Notes: generated by a model not told the origin, from the letters alone. 64,000 bases of DNA from Fen-1359 sp963710355 (GCA_963710355.1 CAVPZU010000003.1:310001-374000), one strand, 5' to 3'. Shown: positions 19,680 to 29,594, counted from the first letter of the stretch. Program-made: numbers and translations.

Positions 19680-20398
19680 ACATAATACCTCCCTCGCAAA
19701 AGGTTAAAATACCTCTGTTTTGGCCGTGTTCCTTTTCCCTACCCATTCTTTGACAACAGAAAATGTATTTTTGTGCCGGGAAAGCTATACAAAAGACAGA
19801 AGGCCCTCTCGTCACTTCCTTAATAAAGGATTTTAAACATCTTTTATAGAAATTAAAGGAAAATATAAGATTTTTTCTTGACTGTTCAGCCGAAAGTCGA
19901 TATGCTAAATATAACAGCTTTGATTTTTGGGATTGCAGGACGGATTGTTGGATATTGAACAAACCCGTCCTTACAGGTAGGAGTTTGTAAGTTCTTACTT
20001 GACGAGCATTTAAGTTAAAAAACTGTTTCAGAACGCTTATGGCGATTAGATTTGAATTTGCATCAAGTAGAAGCGGCTGGGGCAATGAGAGAAAGTGGTT
20101 TAGGCGTGAAACGAAATCAGTGTAAAGAGAAAATCGAAATTAATCAGGGTTATATCCGTGTCGGGGGACAAATGGCCGATTTCGGAGTAGATAACAGGTC
20201 TGCATTTCAACTTACATTGCTGAAGGTCTTCTCGGCCCTGATATAATCTGAAAAAACGACAGTGAAAAGGATTTCGTTTTTTACAACAAACCATATTTCT
20301 GTTTTTTAGCCTGCCTTCAGACAATCCCCAATAGTTTCGGCTCATTTTGCCGCAAAAAACGTATTTGATAATTATATCAAGTTACGAGGGAAGAATGT
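19680..20398. other. Long upstream region of rny
   Basis: No convincing gene lies in these 719 bp. A plus-strand promoter is visible at 19878-19906. A GGACGG...CCGTCC dyad lies near 19939-19970, and a TTGATA-ATTA-TATCAA dyad lies just before the rny ribosome site. The stretch may be a long 5' leader or hold a small RNA. The reverse frame at 19672-20085 reads through the ribosome site of the dockerin gene and is not credible. Confidence 0.5.
19878..19906 (+). promoter_or_regulatory. Sigma-70-type promoter upstream of rny
   Basis: TTGACT, a 17-bp spacer and TATGCT are followed by an AT-rich stretch. If used, it would give rny a leader of nearly 490 nt, or drive a separate small RNA. Confidence 0.5.
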
Positions 20399-21980
20399 AT
20401 GAATAACATATTATCAGTAGGACAGGTGACACCCTGGATTGCATCGATTGCCGCTCTTCTTGCGGGGATAGGCATTACCATAGTTCTTTACCAGGTTGTC
20501 AGGCGGGCCAAAGCCAAGACGCTTGAGCAGGACCTTCAAAGACAGACTCAACGGTGCGAAAAAAGAGGCGGAAAACATAATAAAATCCGCCCAGATTGAT
20601 GCAGCGGCTGAAACCATAAAGAGAAGGGAAGATTTTAACAAGGAAGCAAATCAGACCCGCATCGAGTTTCGCGAGATTGAAGCGAGACTTTCAAAGCGCG
20701 AGGATTCAATCGACCGGCAGGTTGAGCAGCTCCAATCGCGGGAAAATGCGATTACCGAACAGCAAAAAGAGGCCGAGCGTCGGCTGCAGAATATCGGCAA
20801 CAGAGAAAAGGAGCTGAATTCGCTGCTGGCGCAACAGAAAAATCAACTCCTGAAGATTTCCGCAATGAGCGTCGATGAGGCAAAGGAACTGCTGCTCAAG
20901 AGGCTCGAGGATGAGTGCGAGCACGAGATGTCGGCCCTGATTCAGCGAAAGGTTGAAGAGGCCAAAGAGACCGTTGCCGAAAAGAGCAGGGAAATAATTA
21001 CAACAGCAATCCAGCGTTATGCGGCAGAACATACCTGCGAGTTAACGGTATCGACGGTAGAGATTCCGAATGATGATATGAAGGGCAGAATCATCGGCAG
21101 GGAAGGCAGAAATATCCGGGCGTTTGAGAAGGCAACAGGCGTCGATGTTATTGTGGATGACACGCCCGGGATGATTGTGGTGAGCGGCTTTAGCCCTGTT
21201 CGGCGGGAGGTGGCAAGATTATCGATGGAAAGGCTGATTCAGGACGGCAGAATTCATCCGTCGAGAATCGAGGAACTGGTCGCACAGACAAGAAAAGATG
21301 TCAGCCAGAAGGTATTACAGCTCGGTAAAGACGCTGCGGTAGAGGCTAATGTCAGGGGCCTGCCAAACAGGATTTTGAGTCTGCTCGGCGCCCTTAATTA
21401 CCGAACAAGTTATGGCCAGAACGTCCTGCGGCATTCCGTCGAGGTGGCATTTCTGTCGCAGATTATGGCCGATGAGCTGGGCCTTGACAGCACAATTGCC
21501 CGGCGGGCGGGACTGCTGCACGATATAGGCAAGGCAATAGACCACGAGGTCGAGGGCGGCCACGCACTAATCGGCGCTAATTTCCTCAAACGGTTTAATG
21601 AGCCGGCGATTGTCTTAAATGCCGTGGCAGGCCATCACGGCGATGTGCCGCCTGATAATTTCTATACGCCCCTGATTTCGGCAGCCGATGCGATAAGTGC
21701 GTCGAGGCCGGGCGTGAGAAGAGAAACGCTCGAACGATACATCAAGAGGCTCGAGCAGCTCGAGGAAATCGCCAAAGGCTTCGAGGGCGTTGAAAATGCT
21801 TATGCAATTCAGGCCGGCAGGGAAATCCGCGTAATCGTCGATGCCTCAAAGGTGAGCGACGATTCCGCCGCCAAAGTCGCAAGGGAAATCGCCAACAAGA
21901 TAGAAGGCCAGATGGTTTATCCGGGCGAGATTCAGGTGACGCTGCTGCGTGAGGTCCGCTGCATCGAGTACGCCAAGTAA
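20399..21980 (+). CDS. rny: Ribonuclease Y (one frameshift)
   Basis: This is the membrane-anchored endoribonuclease that starts mRNA decay in many bacteria. The first frame from the ATG at 20399 supplies the N-terminal membrane helix (WIASIAALLAGIGITIVLYQ) and KAKTLEQDL. After about 20540 the protein continues in another frame as KDRLNGAKKEAENIIKSA, then a long coiled coil. It then has the KH domain (GRIIGREGRNIRAFEKATGV) and the HD domain (HDIGKAIDHEVEGGHA) and ends IEYAK as in the family. Removing one base near 20537-20540 restores the frame. It is followed by ymdB, its usual partner. Confidence 0.93.
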
Positions 21981-21982
21981 AG

Positions 21983-22008
21983 TTGAAATTTAAAATTTTA
22001 AATTTCAA
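21983..22008. repeat. 26-bp perfect AT-rich palindrome
   Basis: Between rny and ymdB lies a perfect palindrome centred on AAATTTAAAATTTTAAATTT with TTG and CAA ends. It could form a stem-loop in the rny-ymdB transcript. Confidence 0.7.
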
Positions 22009-22028
22009 ATTGAATATGGGATTTTGTT

Positions 22029-22877
22029 ATGAAGCTGAATATCCTCTGTATAGGCGATATAGTCGGCAGGCCCGGCAGGCGGATTCTGTCGGAAAAGCTC
22101 AAGGCTTTCGTTGCGGAAAAAAGCATCGACTGCGTGATAGCCAACGCGGAGAATGCGGCGGGCGGCTCGGGGCTGACGCCACAAATTTACGAAAAACTGC
22201 TCAAATACGGCATAAATCTGATTACGCTCGGCGACCATACATACCGTAAAAAAGAAATCATACCGGTTCTTGAGAATAATTCCAACATTGTCAGGCCCGC
22301 AAATCTTTCGGAGCTGGCGGCAGGAAAAGGGTTTGCGACATTCCAGACCGGAAAAGGCGTAAATATAACAGTTATCTCGCTGATAGGCAGAATTTTTATG
22401 AAGCCTGCCGAGTGTCCCTATAACACAATTGACAAGCTGCTTGCAAGGCTGCAAAGTAATAGTGACATTATATTTGTTGATTTTCACGCAGAGGCAACCA
22501 GCGAAAAGATTGCTCTTGCGTATTTTCTCGACGGCAGGGTGAGCTGTGTATTCGGGACGCATACGCACGTGCCGACAGCCGATGAAAGAATAATGCCCAA
22601 AGGCACCGCTTACATTACCGATATCGGAATGACCGGCGCCCACAACTCCGTTATAGGCAGGAGCGTTGAAAGCGTCCTCAAATCATTCAGGACGCAGATG
22701 CCATATTCTTACGAGGTTGCAACAGAAGATGTCCGAATGGATGCCGCTCTTGTTGAAGTTGACGGCAACACCAAAAAAGCGGATAAAATCGAGCGGATAG
22801 TTATAAAGGCAGACAGCGAGGATACAACAGGCTACGATGCCGATGACGGCAAGCCGGAATATTTCAATATGTTCTAA
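22029..22877 (+). CDS. ymdB: YmdB-family metallophosphoesterase (TIGR00282)
   Basis: The 282-residue protein begins MKLNILCIGDIVGRPGRR and contains IANAENAAGGSGLTP and FGTHTHVPTADERI, the metal-binding segments of the TIGR00282 phosphodiesterases. Bacillus YmdB hydrolyses cyclic nucleotides and is encoded next to rny, as here (48 bp gap). The canonical GNH metal motif reads TLGDHTYRKKEI, with Asp instead of Asn. This substitution may be lineage-specific; metal binding should still be possible. Confidence 0.9.
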   Translation: MKLNILCIGDIVGRPGRRILSEKLKAFVAEKSIDCVIANAENAAGGSGLTPQIYEKLLKYGINLITLGDHTYRKKEIIPVLENNSNIVRPANLSELAAGKGFATFQTGKGVNITVISLIGRIFMKPAECPYNTIDKLLARLQSNSDIIFVDFHAEATSEKIALAYFLDGRVSCVFGTHTHVPTADERIMPKGTAYITDIGMTGAHNSVIGRSVESVLKSFRTQMPYSYEVATEDVRMDAALVEVDGNTKKADKIERIVIKADSEDTTGYDADDGKPEYFNMF

Positions 22878-22923
22878 TCCGGCAGAGCGTAATGCGTTGC
22901 CGGCAAATCGAATCACCGATTGC

Positions 22924-22938
22924 TCCGCCGAAGGCGGA
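22924..22938. repeat. TCCGCC...GGCGGA palindromic repeat
   Basis: A single TCCGCCGAAGGCGGA unit lies between the convergent ymdB and MBL-hydrolase genes, where it may act as a bidirectional stem-loop. Confidence 0.7.
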
Positions 22939-22940
22939 CT

Positions 22941-23591
22941 CTACAAAAAAGGATTGTGCTTTTTCTCATTGGCGATAGTCGTTGCCGGCCCGTGGCCGGG
23001 ATAAACTTTTGTGCTGCCCGGAAGATTAAGCAGTTTTTCTTTAATGCTGTTTAACAGCCGCCTTGTATCGCCGCCCGGAAAATCGGTGCGGCCAACAGAA
23101 CCTGCGAAAAGTGTATCACCGACAAAGGCTGTTTGCTCATCGCTCGAATAGAGGCAAATACCGCCGGGCGTATGACCGGGTGTGTGTAAAACGACAAACA
23201 TTATGCCCGCAAGCTCGATAATCTGACCGTCTTCCAGCAGACAATCTGCTTTTATTTTGCCCGCAGGCATTCCGGCAAGTTCCGCAAGGTTATTTTTGCC
23301 GGCCAGCATCGGTTCATCAAGGCTGTGGATATAAATTTTGATATGAGGCCAGTTTGTCAGCAGACTATCGAGGCCGGCTGTGTGGTCGATGTGGCCGTGG
23401 GTCAATATGACCGCAACAGGATTGAGTTGATTTTTTTGAAGGTAGCCGATAAGAGGCGCCGGCTCAATGCCCGCATCGATAATCACACAATCCGTATCCG
23501 CCTTCGGTCCGCCGCAGGCGGATACGGCGGACTTGCGAAGGACATAACAGTTCGTCTCAAACGGACCTACAATAAGCTGCTCGATTATCAT
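22941..23591 (-). CDS. MBL-fold hydrolase (glyoxalase II/YcbL-like)
   Basis: The 216-residue protein has the full zinc signature: THGHIDHTAG, HTPGHTPGGICLY, GDTLFAGSVGRTDFPGGD and YPGHGPATT. This is the small YcbL/glyoxalase II-like class of metallo-beta-lactamase-fold hydrolases, probably a thioesterase. The N-terminal strand NCYVL is separated from VIIDAG by an unusually long RKSAVSACGGPKADTDC stretch. That stretch is encoded by a double palindromic repeat at 23491-23531, so the loop has been enlarged by repeat insertion without breaking the frame. Confidence 0.9.
   Translation of the reverse strand: MIIEQLIVGPFETNCYVLRKSAVSACGGPKADTDCVIIDAGIEPAPLIGYLQKNQLNPVAVILTHGHIDHTAGLDSLLTNWPHIKIYIHSLDEPMLAGKNNLAELAGMPAGKIKADCLLEDGQIIELAGIMFVVLHTPGHTPGGICLYSSDEQTAFVGDTLFAGSVGRTDFPGGDTRRLLNSIKEKLLNLPGSTKVYPGHGPATTIANEKKHNPFL
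23491..23531. repeat. Palindromic repeat inserted in the MBL-hydrolase gene
   Basis: Nested units TCCGCCTTCGG and TCCGCCGCAGGCGGA lie between outer TCCGTA and TACGGCGGA arms. The whole element is in frame within the N-terminal part of the 22941-23591 gene. Confidence 0.75.
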
Positions 23592-23624
23592 TTATCAATC
23601 CATCGACTTCGCTCAGGATGGTGA

Positions 23625-23640
23625 GCCCGCCGCAGGCGGG
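23625..23640. repeat. CCCGCCGCAGGCGGG palindrome
   Basis: A CCC/GGG-flanked version of the palindromic repeat lies just upstream of the MBL-hydrolase start, next to a TCGACTTCGCTCAGGATGG sequence. Confidence 0.6.
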
Positions 23641-23823
23641 TCGAATCAATTCCTAAAGTCGAGGATATTAACAATAACAGCCAATTTCGTCAACAGCCGC
23701 ACATTGACCATTAAGATTGCTTTTACAAGATAAATGCAGCAGTGAATTTGGGTAAGCAAAAACAAGTTGTTTTGCCGATAAAAAAAATGATACGTTTGTT
23801 TATTATTGTTAGGACTACCGAAT

Positions 23824-24783
23824 ATGGCAAACCTGAAAAGAGAAAAAATGGCACACGAACTGTTCAAAAGATACAAGGGTAATCCAATTTTGGTGCCGGA
23901 GGATTGGCCATATCCCGCCAATGCGGTATTCAATCCGGGTGCGGTCAAGATCGGAAATCAGACATTGCTGCTGGTGAGGGTGGAGGATATGCGTGGCTTT
24001 TCGCACCTGACCGTTGTCAGAAGCTCTGACGGCTTTACAAAATGGAACATCGACCGCTCGCCAACGATGGAGGCCGACCAGGATTCGATGGAGGAACGAT
24101 TTGGACTGGAAGACCCGCGTATCGTCTGGGTAGAAGAGCAAAAACAGTATGCGATAACATACACATCATTCAGCGAGGGCGGCCCGGTCGTCTCGCTGGC
24201 GATTACAAAGGATTTTAAGCATTTCAACAGACTGGGTGCATTATTGCCGCCGGAGGATAAGGACGCCTGCCTGCTGCCGAGGAGATTCAGAGGCCGATTC
24301 GTCCTGATTCACCGCCCAATTGTCCGAAGCGAGGCCCATATGTGGATAAGCTTTTCGCCGGACCTCAAACACTGGGGCGACCATAGAGCGATTCTCAGAA
24401 CCAGAGCCGCATACTGGGATTGTCACCGCGTCGGTCTCGCCTGTCAGCCCATCGAGACAAAACTTGGCTGGTTAGTCTTCTATCACGGCGTCCGAATAAC
24501 AGCGGCGGGGTCAATCTACCGCCTCGGGCTGGCGCTTTTAGACAAGGCTGAACCCTGGAAGGTGCTCAAACGAAGTGACGAATGGATTCTCGGCCCGAAG
24601 GAAAGCTACGAGAGGGTCGGCGATGTCGGCGACGTCGTCTTCCCCTGCGGCGCAACCATTGACAATAAAAAAGGCCTGCTGCATTTGTACTACGGGGCGG
24701 CTGATTACAGCGTGGCCGTGGCAAGTGCAAAGCTGAATGACATATTCGACTATATCAAATCCTGCCCGGATGCTTCGGACTAA
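23824..24783 (+). CDS. GH130 beta-mannoside phosphorylase/glycosidase
   Basis: The protein belongs to the five-bladed beta-propeller family GH130, which phosphorolyses or hydrolyses beta-mannosides. Signatures are YKGNPILVPEDWPYPANAVF, FNPGAVKIGNQTLLLVRVED, GLEDPRIVWVEE and the late DVVFPCGATIDNKKGLLHLY with YYGAADYSVAVA. It has no signal peptide, so it should act in the cytoplasm. I chose the ATG at 23824 because AGGA lies 9 bp upstream; an upstream in-frame start at 23806 is less likely. The substrate cannot be fixed from sequence alone. It stands alone, diverging from the MBL-hydrolase gene. Confidence 0.88.
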   Translation: MANLKREKMAHELFKRYKGNPILVPEDWPYPANAVFNPGAVKIGNQTLLLVRVEDMRGFSHLTVVRSSDGFTKWNIDRSPTMEADQDSMEERFGLEDPRIVWVEEQKQYAITYTSFSEGGPVVSLAITKDFKHFNRLGALLPPEDKDACLLPRRFRGRFVLIHRPIVRSEAHMWISFSPDLKHWGDHRAILRTRAAYWDCHRVGLACQPIETKLGWLVFYHGVRITAAGSIYRLGLALLDKAEPWKVLKRSDEWILGPKESYERVGDVGDVVFPCGATIDNKKGLLHLYYGAADYSVAVASAKLNDIFDYIKSCPDASD

Positions 24784-24809
24784 ATTCGTCGCTCGTGGTG
24801 TGTATCGCA

Positions 24810-24858
24810 TCCGCCGTAGGCGGATTGCGTTCGACTTACGACTTTTGACTTATGACTA
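24810..24858. repeat. Palindromic repeat followed by GACTTATGACT-type repeat
   Basis: TCCGCCGTAGGCGGA at 24810-24824 is followed by ACTTACGACTTTTGACTTATGACT, the reverse-complement wording of the spacer at 240-307. It separates the convergent GH130 and dUTPase-like genes. Confidence 0.6.
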
Positions 24859-25269
24859 TTCGATATCCTTATTGTCGTCTTCGGTTTTGCCGGTCATTGA
24901 ATAGCCGCTGTCCTGCCGGGCGTGATTAACCTTCAATTTCTGCTCATACAATCGGACGACATCATCAGCATCGAGGCCTAAACACTGGGCAAGGCTTATC
25001 CAGAAAAACAGCATATCCGTCACCTCAACCTTTGCATTCTGCAAATCGTGCAGCAGAAACCTCTTGCCCTCCCTTGCCTCCTTGCACCAGTGCTTCCAGT
25101 ATGTGCAATCCCGCAATTCTTCCAGTTCATTGCTCATCGCAGCGATGTAGTTATTGAGCCAGATGCCCGCCTGCTGCGGGTCGAAATTAGCCCGCAGGGC
25201 CTTCGCATCAAAACCAGTCCTTTTATTAAGTTCCGCCTGCTTTTCAAATAATTCCTTTAACGAATCCAT
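24856..25269 (-). CDS. dUTPase-like all-alpha NTP pyrophosphohydrolase
   Basis: The 137-residue helical protein starts DSLKELFEKQAELNKRTG and has SNELEELRDCTYWKHW and KVEVTDMLFFWISLAQCLGL. These match the ELEEL (EXXE) and EVTD (EXXD) magnesium-binding motifs of the dimeric dUTPase/MazG superfamily, and the ending (LYEQKLKVNHARQDSGYSM) fits the dimeric dUTPase branch. It probably cleaves a pyrimidine nucleoside triphosphate to its monophosphate, clearing the nucleotide pool. Confidence 0.8.
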   Translation of the reverse strand: MDSLKELFEKQAELNKRTGFDAKALRANFDPQQAGIWLNNYIAAMSNELEELRDCTYWKHWCKEAREGKRFLLHDLQNAKVEVTDMLFFWISLAQCLGLDADDVVRLYEQKLKVNHARQDSGYSMTGKTEDDNKDIE

Positions 25270-25371
25270 ATTTTATCCTTATAATAGATTAAACTTGATA
25301 TCACAATTTGCGGCATCAAGTCATCGAATTCTGCTTTACTCATCTCTGCTCCTCTGTCTGCTTTCAAATAA

Positions 25372-26618
25372 TCACACAAAACTATCCGGCACGGGGAATT
25401 TTTCGCACAAGGCCTCGACTTCCTGTTTTATTTTCTCCAACACATCTTCATTATCAATATTTTCGGCGACCCTATTGATAAAGACGGCTACCTGTTTTGC
25501 CTGTTCTTCTTTCATACCACGGGTTGTAATTGCGGGCGTGCCGATACGCAGGCCGCTGGGATTAAAAGGCGGAGCGGTATCGCCCGGCACAGAATTGCAG
25601 TTGGTCTCGATACCTGCCCGCATAAGGGCCTTTGCAAATTTCCTGCCCGGCATATTTTTGTTCCGCAAATCAATCAGAATCAAATGATTATCGGTGCCGC
25701 CCGAAACTAAATTGAAGCCAAACTCCAGCAACTTTTCTGCCATTGCTTTTGAGTTTTTGACAATCTGTTTTGCGTATTCCTTAAAGGCAGGCGTCGCTGC
25801 CTCGCCGAGGGCGACGGCAATAGCGCTTATGGTGTGCATATGCGGCCCGCCCTGCAATCCCGGAAAAACCGTCTTATCCAACTTTTGTGCGTGCTGTCCT
25901 TTGCACAAGATAAGTGCGCCTTCGGGCCCCGCAAAGTCTTGTGCGTGGTGGTGGTGACGATGTCAGCGTGAGGAACAGGGCTTTTGTGAACGCCCGCAAC
26001 GACAAGGCCTGCAATGTGAGCCATATCAGCGACGAGGTATGCGCCGACACTTTTTGCAATTGCAGAGAATGCCTCAAAGTCGATTTGTCGCGGGTAGGCG
26101 GTTGCGCCGCAGATAATAATTTTGGGCTTGTGTTTTTTTGCCAGGTCTTCAATCAGGTTAAAATCGAGCCTTCCGGTTTGCGGATTGACGCCATACTGAA
26201 CGGAGTTGAAAATTTTGCCTGTGATGCTTACCTTCCAGCCGTGCGTCAAATGCCCGCCGTCAGGAAGCGCCAGACCCATAATCGTATCGCCGGGTTCAGC
26301 CAGTGTAAGATAGGCGGCGAGGTTTGCAGGCGAACCCGAATGAGGCTGAACGTTTGCATGGTCTGAACCGAACAACTTTGTCGCCCGATCTCGTGCGATA
26401 TTTTCGACAACATCAGTTACATCCTGACCTTCATAATAACGTTTGCAGGGGTAGCCTTCGGAATATTTATTGGTAAGCCAGCTTCCCGTGGCCTGACGGA
26501 CGGCCTTCGAGACATAATTTTCGGAGGGGATAAGCCGAATAATCCGCCTCTGCCTCTGCTCTTCCTGCGCAATCAGCTTAAAAATTTCCGTGTCATTTTT
26601 CTCCGGTATTGTTGCCAT
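25372..26618 (-). CDS. glyA: Serine hydroxymethyltransferase (one frameshift)
   Basis: This enzyme interconverts serine and glycine while charging tetrahydrofolate. It has the canonical IPSENYVSKAVRQATGS, KYSEGYPCKRYYEGQ, ANVQPHSGSPANLAAY and VTTTTHKTLRGP (PLP lysine). After GP the frame shifts near 25922-25932, inside a GGGGCCC run, and the protein continues as KLDKTVFPGLQGGPH to the normal C-terminus. One added base restores a complete protein of about 415 residues. It is the normal glyA; the 4189-5568 gene is a divergent paralogue. Confidence 0.95.
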
Positions 26619-26776
26619 AAAGATAAACTCCTAAAAAATTTGTCAATTTCAAGCGATGTGGTAAATCTTAAATAATTGCACCCTGATAATCAAGTCTGCC
26701 GAAAACAAAAAATTCAAGACCTAAAAAAGTTGTGGAATCTCAACGAGGCAATGAGGGATAATTCGGCTTAAAGTTG

Positions 26777-26804
26777 TTGACAGGCCGAAGATATTGAATA
26801 ACAT
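26777..26804 (+). promoter_or_regulatory. Sigma-70-type promoter of the TPR gene
   Basis: TTGACA, a 16-bp spacer and TAACAT lie about 43 bp before the TPR gene start. Confidence 0.55.
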
Positions 26805-26846
26805 AACTGATTTGGCAGGCATAAATTAAGGATTAACGCAGAGAAT

Positions 26847-28254
26847 ATGGCAGAACAAGGCCCAACAGGCGAAATGGCAAAGGGAAGGGCATTCTTTGAA
26901 AAGGCCCACAAGGCCGGCGAGAGCGACAATTACGATTACGCAATCGAAATGTATCTGGAAGGTCTGCGTGTTAATCCCGAAGAGGTGACAGACGGCCATA
27001 TCAGGCTGCGTGCATTGGCGCATTCAGCGAAAGGAAAAGGGCGGGAAAAAGCCGTCAATGATGGAAAAAGTCAAGGCGATTCGGCCTCGGCACGGGCAGC
27101 AGCCCCTCGAACAATTGTTAAACGCCGAATACCTTTTCACAAAAGACCCCGACCACCTTCCTTATGCCGAATCGATGCTGAAGGCCGCCGCGGCAGGCAA
27201 TTATAAGCTGACGGCCAAATGGATTGCCGACCTGCTGTTTCAACTCAATAATAACAGCGGCAGACCATCGGTTCAGACATACATTTTACTGAAGGATTCC
27301 TACTCCGCCATTGGTCAACCCGACCGGGCACTGGCGGCCTGTCAGTATGCTGTAAGGATGCACCCGCAGGATGTCGAACTTTACGATGAGTTCAAGCGAC
27401 TTTCTGCCGAGCTGACAATGACGAGAGGCAAATACGACCAGGAAGGCGGGGATTTTAGAAAGTCGATAAAAGACCGCGAGGTTCAGGAAAAACTTCAATC
27501 ACAGGACAGCGTTGTCAAAACTGAGGATTACCGCATACAGGCTGTCAATGACGCCAGAGAAGATTTGGCCGAAGAGCCCGGGGTGGCCGGCCACATATTT
27601 AATCTGGCGCAGGCGCTTTCCGATATGGAGGAGGACGGGTTCGAGAATGAGGCAATTGAGTTATTAGAGAAGACTTCTGCCGAGAAGAAAGATTTCAGCT
27701 TTAAGGAGCGGGCGGGCCAAATCAGGATAAAACAGCTTAACCGCAAATTGCGCCATGCGAAGGACGCTCTGGAAAAAGGCGATGTTTCAACAGAAGACAG
27801 GGTCGAGAATCTTGAAAAAACGCTTAACGAGGTAAAGCTGGAACATTACCAGCTTTGCGTTCTTAATTATCCGACAGATTTGCGTGCAAAGTATGAATAT
27901 GCGAATTGTCTGCTCCAGAATAAGCAGTATGACGAGGCGATACCTCTATTTCAGGAGGCCAGCAGAGACCCGCGGCACAAGATTTCGGCAATGAACAAAA
28001 TAGGGCTGAGTTTCTTTCTGAAGGGCTGGTACACCGATGCAATAGATGTGCTTAATAAGACAATAGAGGCTTATGAAATTACCGATGACGGCATCGCAAA
28101 GGAGATGCAGTATAATCTGGGCAGGGCTTATGAGGCAAAAGGCGACACTGAAAAAGCCCTCGATATTTACCGCAGGATTGCCCAGCTCGATTTCGCATAT
28201 AAAGATGTGCATCAGCGGGTCGATTCCTTAAGAAAAAAACAACAGGGTGGCTAA
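26847..28254 (+). CDS. TPR-repeat protein (one frameshift)
   Basis: The N-terminal frame gives GRAFFEKAHKAGESDNYDYA, a tetratricopeptide unit, up to HIRLRALAHSAKG. Near 27045 the frame changes and the protein continues KPSMMEKVKAIRPRHGQQP. Further TPR units follow (AACQYAVRMHPQDVELYDEF, YANCLLQNKQYDEAIPLFQE, YNLGRAYEAKGDTEKALDIY) with a central coiled coil around RIKQLNRKLRHAKDALEKG. No signal peptide or catalytic domain is present. It probably serves as a protein-protein scaffold. It sits upstream of rpsT. Confidence 0.8.
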
Positions 28255-28339
28255 AACAACCCTCATTAAAAATAAATTGTACCAGTGAAAGGTGTAGTAT
28301 TATTTTCAGATAAGGCAGATGTGATTTTAGGAGAATGAT

Positions 28340-28618
28340 GTGGTGCGTTCATTATCAGCGAAGAAAAGAGTAAGACAGAATGCAAGACGCAAACTTGTTA
28401 ATCGGGCAAGAAAAAGCAAGATAAAGACCCAGATTAAGCGATTGGAACAGGATCTTGCCGGCGGCAGTGCGGAAGCAGCGAAGAAACAGCATCAGATGGT
28501 GGCAAAAAAGCTGGACAAGCTCGCATCGACCGGCACGATGCACAAAAGGACTGCCGCCAGAAAGAAGTCGCGTCTGGCAAAACGACTGAACAAGCTGGCA
28601 AAGGCAAAACTGGAATAG
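28340..28618 (+). CDS. rpsT: 30S ribosomal protein S20
   Basis: The 92-residue basic protein VRSLSAKKRVRQNARRKLVN to RLAKRLNKLAKAKLE matches bS20, a primary 16S rRNA-binding protein. Translation starts at GTG (28340 or 28343), with TAGGAG six bases upstream. A strong terminator follows. Confidence 0.95.
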   Translation: MVRSLSAKKRVRQNARRKLVNRARKSKIKTQIKRLEQDLAGGSAEAAKKQHQMVAKKLDKLASTGTMHKRTAARKKSRLAKRLNKLAKAKLE

Positions 28619-28687
28619 TCCTTGGCATAGGCTTTCATTTGTGAAAGAGCGGCTTTTTCGGCAGAATCTCTGAACCAGTCACGTCGA

Positions 28688-28729
28688 GGAACGGCAATTG
28701 ACAGAGCAGTCAGCCGTTCTTTTTTTAAT
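28688..28729 (+). terminator. Rho-independent terminator after rpsT
   Basis: A GAACGGC / GCCGTTC stem with an inner TGAC/GTCA extension is followed by TTTTTTT, about 70 bp past the rpsT stop. Confidence 0.85.
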
Positions 28730-28832
28730 GGGCTCTGCAACCGTTATTGAATTTGACGTTCCGGAAAAATAAAAAGGCCTGTTTCGAAAATCGATTATTC
28801 AAAACCGCTTACGGACACCGATAATATATAAG

Positions 28833-29594
28833 ATGAATTATCAGACAAATAGTCTTAATACTAAACTGTGTCCATTCTGTGCCGAGCAGATACCCGTCCA
28901 GGCAGTCAAGTGCCGATATTGCGGCGAGCTCTTTACGCCCGAACGGCTCAGGCTGGTGGAAAGGGCCCTCGCCGCCGAAAGCCAGGGGACCGGCGAACAA
29001 TCCCTGCTTGTGACATCGCCGTCTCTGTGGGCGTTAGTTAATTCATTCACAATGGGTTTTATCGCACTTTGTGCGGCCATTTTTCTGATTATTGTCCCGC
29101 TCGAAAGGCCGTTCGGCTCTTCAAAACCCTCCGGTGGAACGGTTTCCCAAAGCAACGGTTCTTCTAATATCGCTGCAAATCAAAACCTCCCGCAGCAACC
29201 GCCGGTTTTGAATAATTCTTCGTCCTCTATGCGTAAATTCCGCATCCTTTCGGGTTTGTTTATTGTGCTGATGACCTCGCTTTGGCTTGCAACAAAAATT
29301 TATGTGCTTCGGATGATTCGTTACGAGATTACGCCGCAGCGCATCGAATACAGCCGGGGCCTTTTCGACCGAAAGGTCGATAACCTCGATATGTTCCGCA
29401 TAATAGATATGAAGATGCGAAGGTCATTTCTCGATTGTATGACCGGGGTAGGCACGGTGATTATCTACACCACCGACAAAACCGACCCGGAATTTCGGTT
29501 TGAAAAAATCCGCAATCCGGCTCAGCTTTACGATATTGTCAAAAAATACAGCCTCGAGGCCGACAGGGGCGGCAACGTCGTCCACCTCGAATAA
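28833..29594 (+). CDS. Zinc-ribbon plus PH-domain (bPH2) membrane protein
   Basis: The N-terminus carries a zinc ribbon, CPFCAEQIPVQAVKCRYCGE (two CXXC pairs). Two hydrophobic helices follow (about residues 67-92 and 133-155). The C-terminal domain RYEITPQRIEYSRGLFDRKV, with NLDMFRIIDMKMRRS and TDKTDPEFRFEKI, is the bacterial PH-like bPH2/YdbS fold. Role unknown; family members are membrane-associated. No clear ribosome site precedes the ATG. Confidence 0.8.
   Translation: MNYQTNSLNTKLCPFCAEQIPVQAVKCRYCGELFTPERLRLVERALAAESQGTGEQSLLVTSPSLWALVNSFTMGFIALCAAIFLIIVPLERPFGSSKPSGGTVSQSNGSSNIAANQNLPQQPPVLNNSSSSMRKFRILSGLFIVLMTSLWLATKIYVLRMIRYEITPQRIEYSRGLFDRKVDNLDMFRIIDMKMRRSFLDCMTGVGTVIIYTTDKTDPEFRFEKIRNPAQLYDIVKKYSLEADRGGNVVHLE

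Noticed and set aside
19672..20085. Reverse frame of 137 codons upstream of the small dockerin gene
   Set aside because: It reads through the ribosome site and start of the dockerin gene and has no protein-like composition.
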